NCBI GenBank assembly: GCA_937902945.1
Contig: CALEMD010000343.1
Span: forward strand, 1 to 7,163
DNA: 7,163 nt
Source: an uncultured Erysipelotrichaceae bacterium
Lineage (GTDB): Bacteria; Bacillota_I; Bacilli_A; Erysipelotrichales; Erysipelotrichaceae
Direction of reading: 5' to 3'
The notes beneath the pieces are model-generated. The model was given only the letters and a program-made list of their open reading frames with translations. It was not told the origin of the DNA and made no database searches. Each line of letters begins with the position of its first letter. The stretch's first letter is position 1. Of the stretch, positions 6,865 through 7,163 are shown piece by piece. Position numbers and translations under genes: made by a program.

Positions 6865-7086
6865 CACGCGGTACCACCTTTGTCTTGCCATATATGGCCA
6901 CTTTATTATACGTTTTAACGCACGTCTGCGATTCCTGCTTAATATTCACAGAAACAGCTCCAAGACCATCTTCATTCGGATTGTATGACAGACTCTCACC
7001 AGCCATCTGTTCTCTTGGTTTCCTGATCCGAATTACTCTTCTCTTCATCGCCTTTGCAGAGTTATTATAACTGACAACCTGCTCTT
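6834..7086 (-). ncRNA. tRNA-Met-responsive T-box riboswitch leader of metG
   Basis: A transcribed leader that senses uncharged tRNA-Met and allows metG transcription when methionyl-tRNA is scarce. Seen on the minus strand: GATGAAGAG followed by AGAGTA (5' side of Stem I and loop-E strand, about 7050-7033); an upper helix ATTCGGAT/ATCCGAAT (7034-7027 with 6981-6974); the distal AG-rich bulge and GCTGGTGAGAG loop closed by ACAGA/TCTGT (7010-7006 with 6992-6988); then GAA-G-ATG (6973-6967), the same spacing as GAA-A-GGC in B. subtilis glyQS, so the specifier is AUG at 6969-6967. A CGCA/TGCG hairpin (about 6930-6919) may be Stem II, and the palindrome GCCATATATGGC (6898-6887) forms Stem III. The T-box AAGGTGGTACCGCG is at 6880-6867; its UGGU bulge complements an ACCA tRNA end, as expected for tRNA-Met. 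The 5' end is inferred from the promoter. Confidence 0.93.
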
Positions 7087-7092
7087 TGCACA

Positions 7093-7120
7093 ATATTAAT
7101 CATCAGTCAGATCGTGTAAA
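7093..7120 (-). promoter_or_regulatory. Candidate sigma-A promoter for the metG T-box transcript
   Basis: Minus strand: TTTACA (7120-7115, five of six consensus bases) and TAATAT (7098-7093, four of six) are separated by 16 bases. A start near 7086 would give a leader of about 270 bases to the metG ATG, a usual T-box length. A second match, TATAAT at 7069-7064, has a perfect -10 but only a weak -35 (TTGTGC at 7093-7088, 18-base gap). It also falls in a GTTATAATAAC palindrome that may instead be leader RNA, so it is the less certain choice. Confidence 0.5.
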
Positions 7121-7163
7121 CTGATTGCGGAATAAGTAAGATCCTTCTTGAAAGACGAAAGCG
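7099..7163. other. Right-edge sequence upstream of the metG promoter, no assignable gene
   Basis: The plus strand has stops in several frames here (for example TAA at 7117, 7133 and 7137), so no plus-strand gene is supported up to about 7139. On the minus strand one frame runs from the window edge to a TAA at 7098-7096 and would end in ...SLHDLTDD. It could be the tail of an upstream gene, but 21 codons are too few to judge and the other two minus frames are also open over much of the stretch. Apart from the -35 element described separately, nothing else is recognisable. Confidence 0.3.

Noticed and set aside
6779..7093. A 104-codon open frame on the minus strand overlapping the metG leader
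   Set aside because: It runs through Stem I, the T-box and the terminator, overlaps the metG start in another frame and has a composition set by RNA structure. The conserved riboswitch explains this stretch better.
7096..7163. Minus-strand frame from the edge ending ...SLHDLTDD, a possible C-terminus of an upstream gene
   Set aside because: Only 21 codons are visible and the competing frames are open as well, so coding cannot be separated from chance; left as a note on the edge sequence.
1..7163. CRISPR arrays, insertion sequences, tRNA/rRNA genes or phage attachment repeats
   Set aside because: No regularly spaced direct repeats, transposase-like frames, terminal inverted repeats or tRNA cloverleaf sequences were seen; only terminator and riboswitch hairpins.

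Overview
The window reads as chromosomal DNA of a low-to-moderate GC Gram-positive bacterium (Bacillota). The evidence is a canonical T-box leader in front of a methionyl-tRNA synthetase gene, strong AGGAGG-type ribosome binding sites, U-tailed intrinsic terminators, and TGA used as a normal stop. Gene order and protein style would fit Erysipelotrichia or lactobacillus/streptococcus-like lineages, but the genus cannot be fixed from sequence alone.

Left part, plus strand (1-4824): a five-gene phosphonate-type uptake operon. It begins inside a PhnD-family substrate-binding protein (its N-terminus lies outside the window). A strong intrinsic terminator follows at 803-842. Next come the ATPase PhnC, two different PhnE-family permeases, and a CpdB-like metallophosphoesterase/5'-nucleotidase. 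From phnC onward the genes are packed tightly (14-nt overlap, 12-nt gap, 4-nt ATGA overlap), which implies one transcript with coupled translation. The terminator between the binding protein and the rest probably lets the binding protein be made in excess, with readthrough supplying the membrane complex. The last enzyme has no signal peptide. The simplest reading is therefore that the transporter brings in a phosphorus-containing compound and the phosphoesterase acts on a phosphate ester in the cytoplasm. No C-P bond-cleaving enzyme is in the window, so true phosphonate use is not shown.

Middle (4825-4880): a short convergent intergenic region with an almost perfectly symmetrical hairpin that can terminate transcription from both sides.

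Right part, minus strand (4881 to about 7100): metG, encoding methionyl-tRNA synthetase with a C-terminal tRNA-binding (Trbp111/EMAP-like) domain, preceded by a leader of about 250 nt. The leader carries the hallmarks of a tRNA-Met T-box riboswitch: Stem I with its loop-E strands, an AUG specifier triplet, a Stem III hairpin, the T-box sequence with a UGGU bulge matching an ACCA tRNA end, and a terminator that competes with the antiterminator. A candidate sigma-A promoter lies just upstream. The last ~65 bases at the right edge hold no gene that can be assigned with confidence.

I do not see a clearly undescribed system. The most interesting points are the coupling of a PhnCDE-type importer to a cytoplasmic CpdB-like phosphoesterase, the histidine-poor binding protein, and the fully legible Met T-box.
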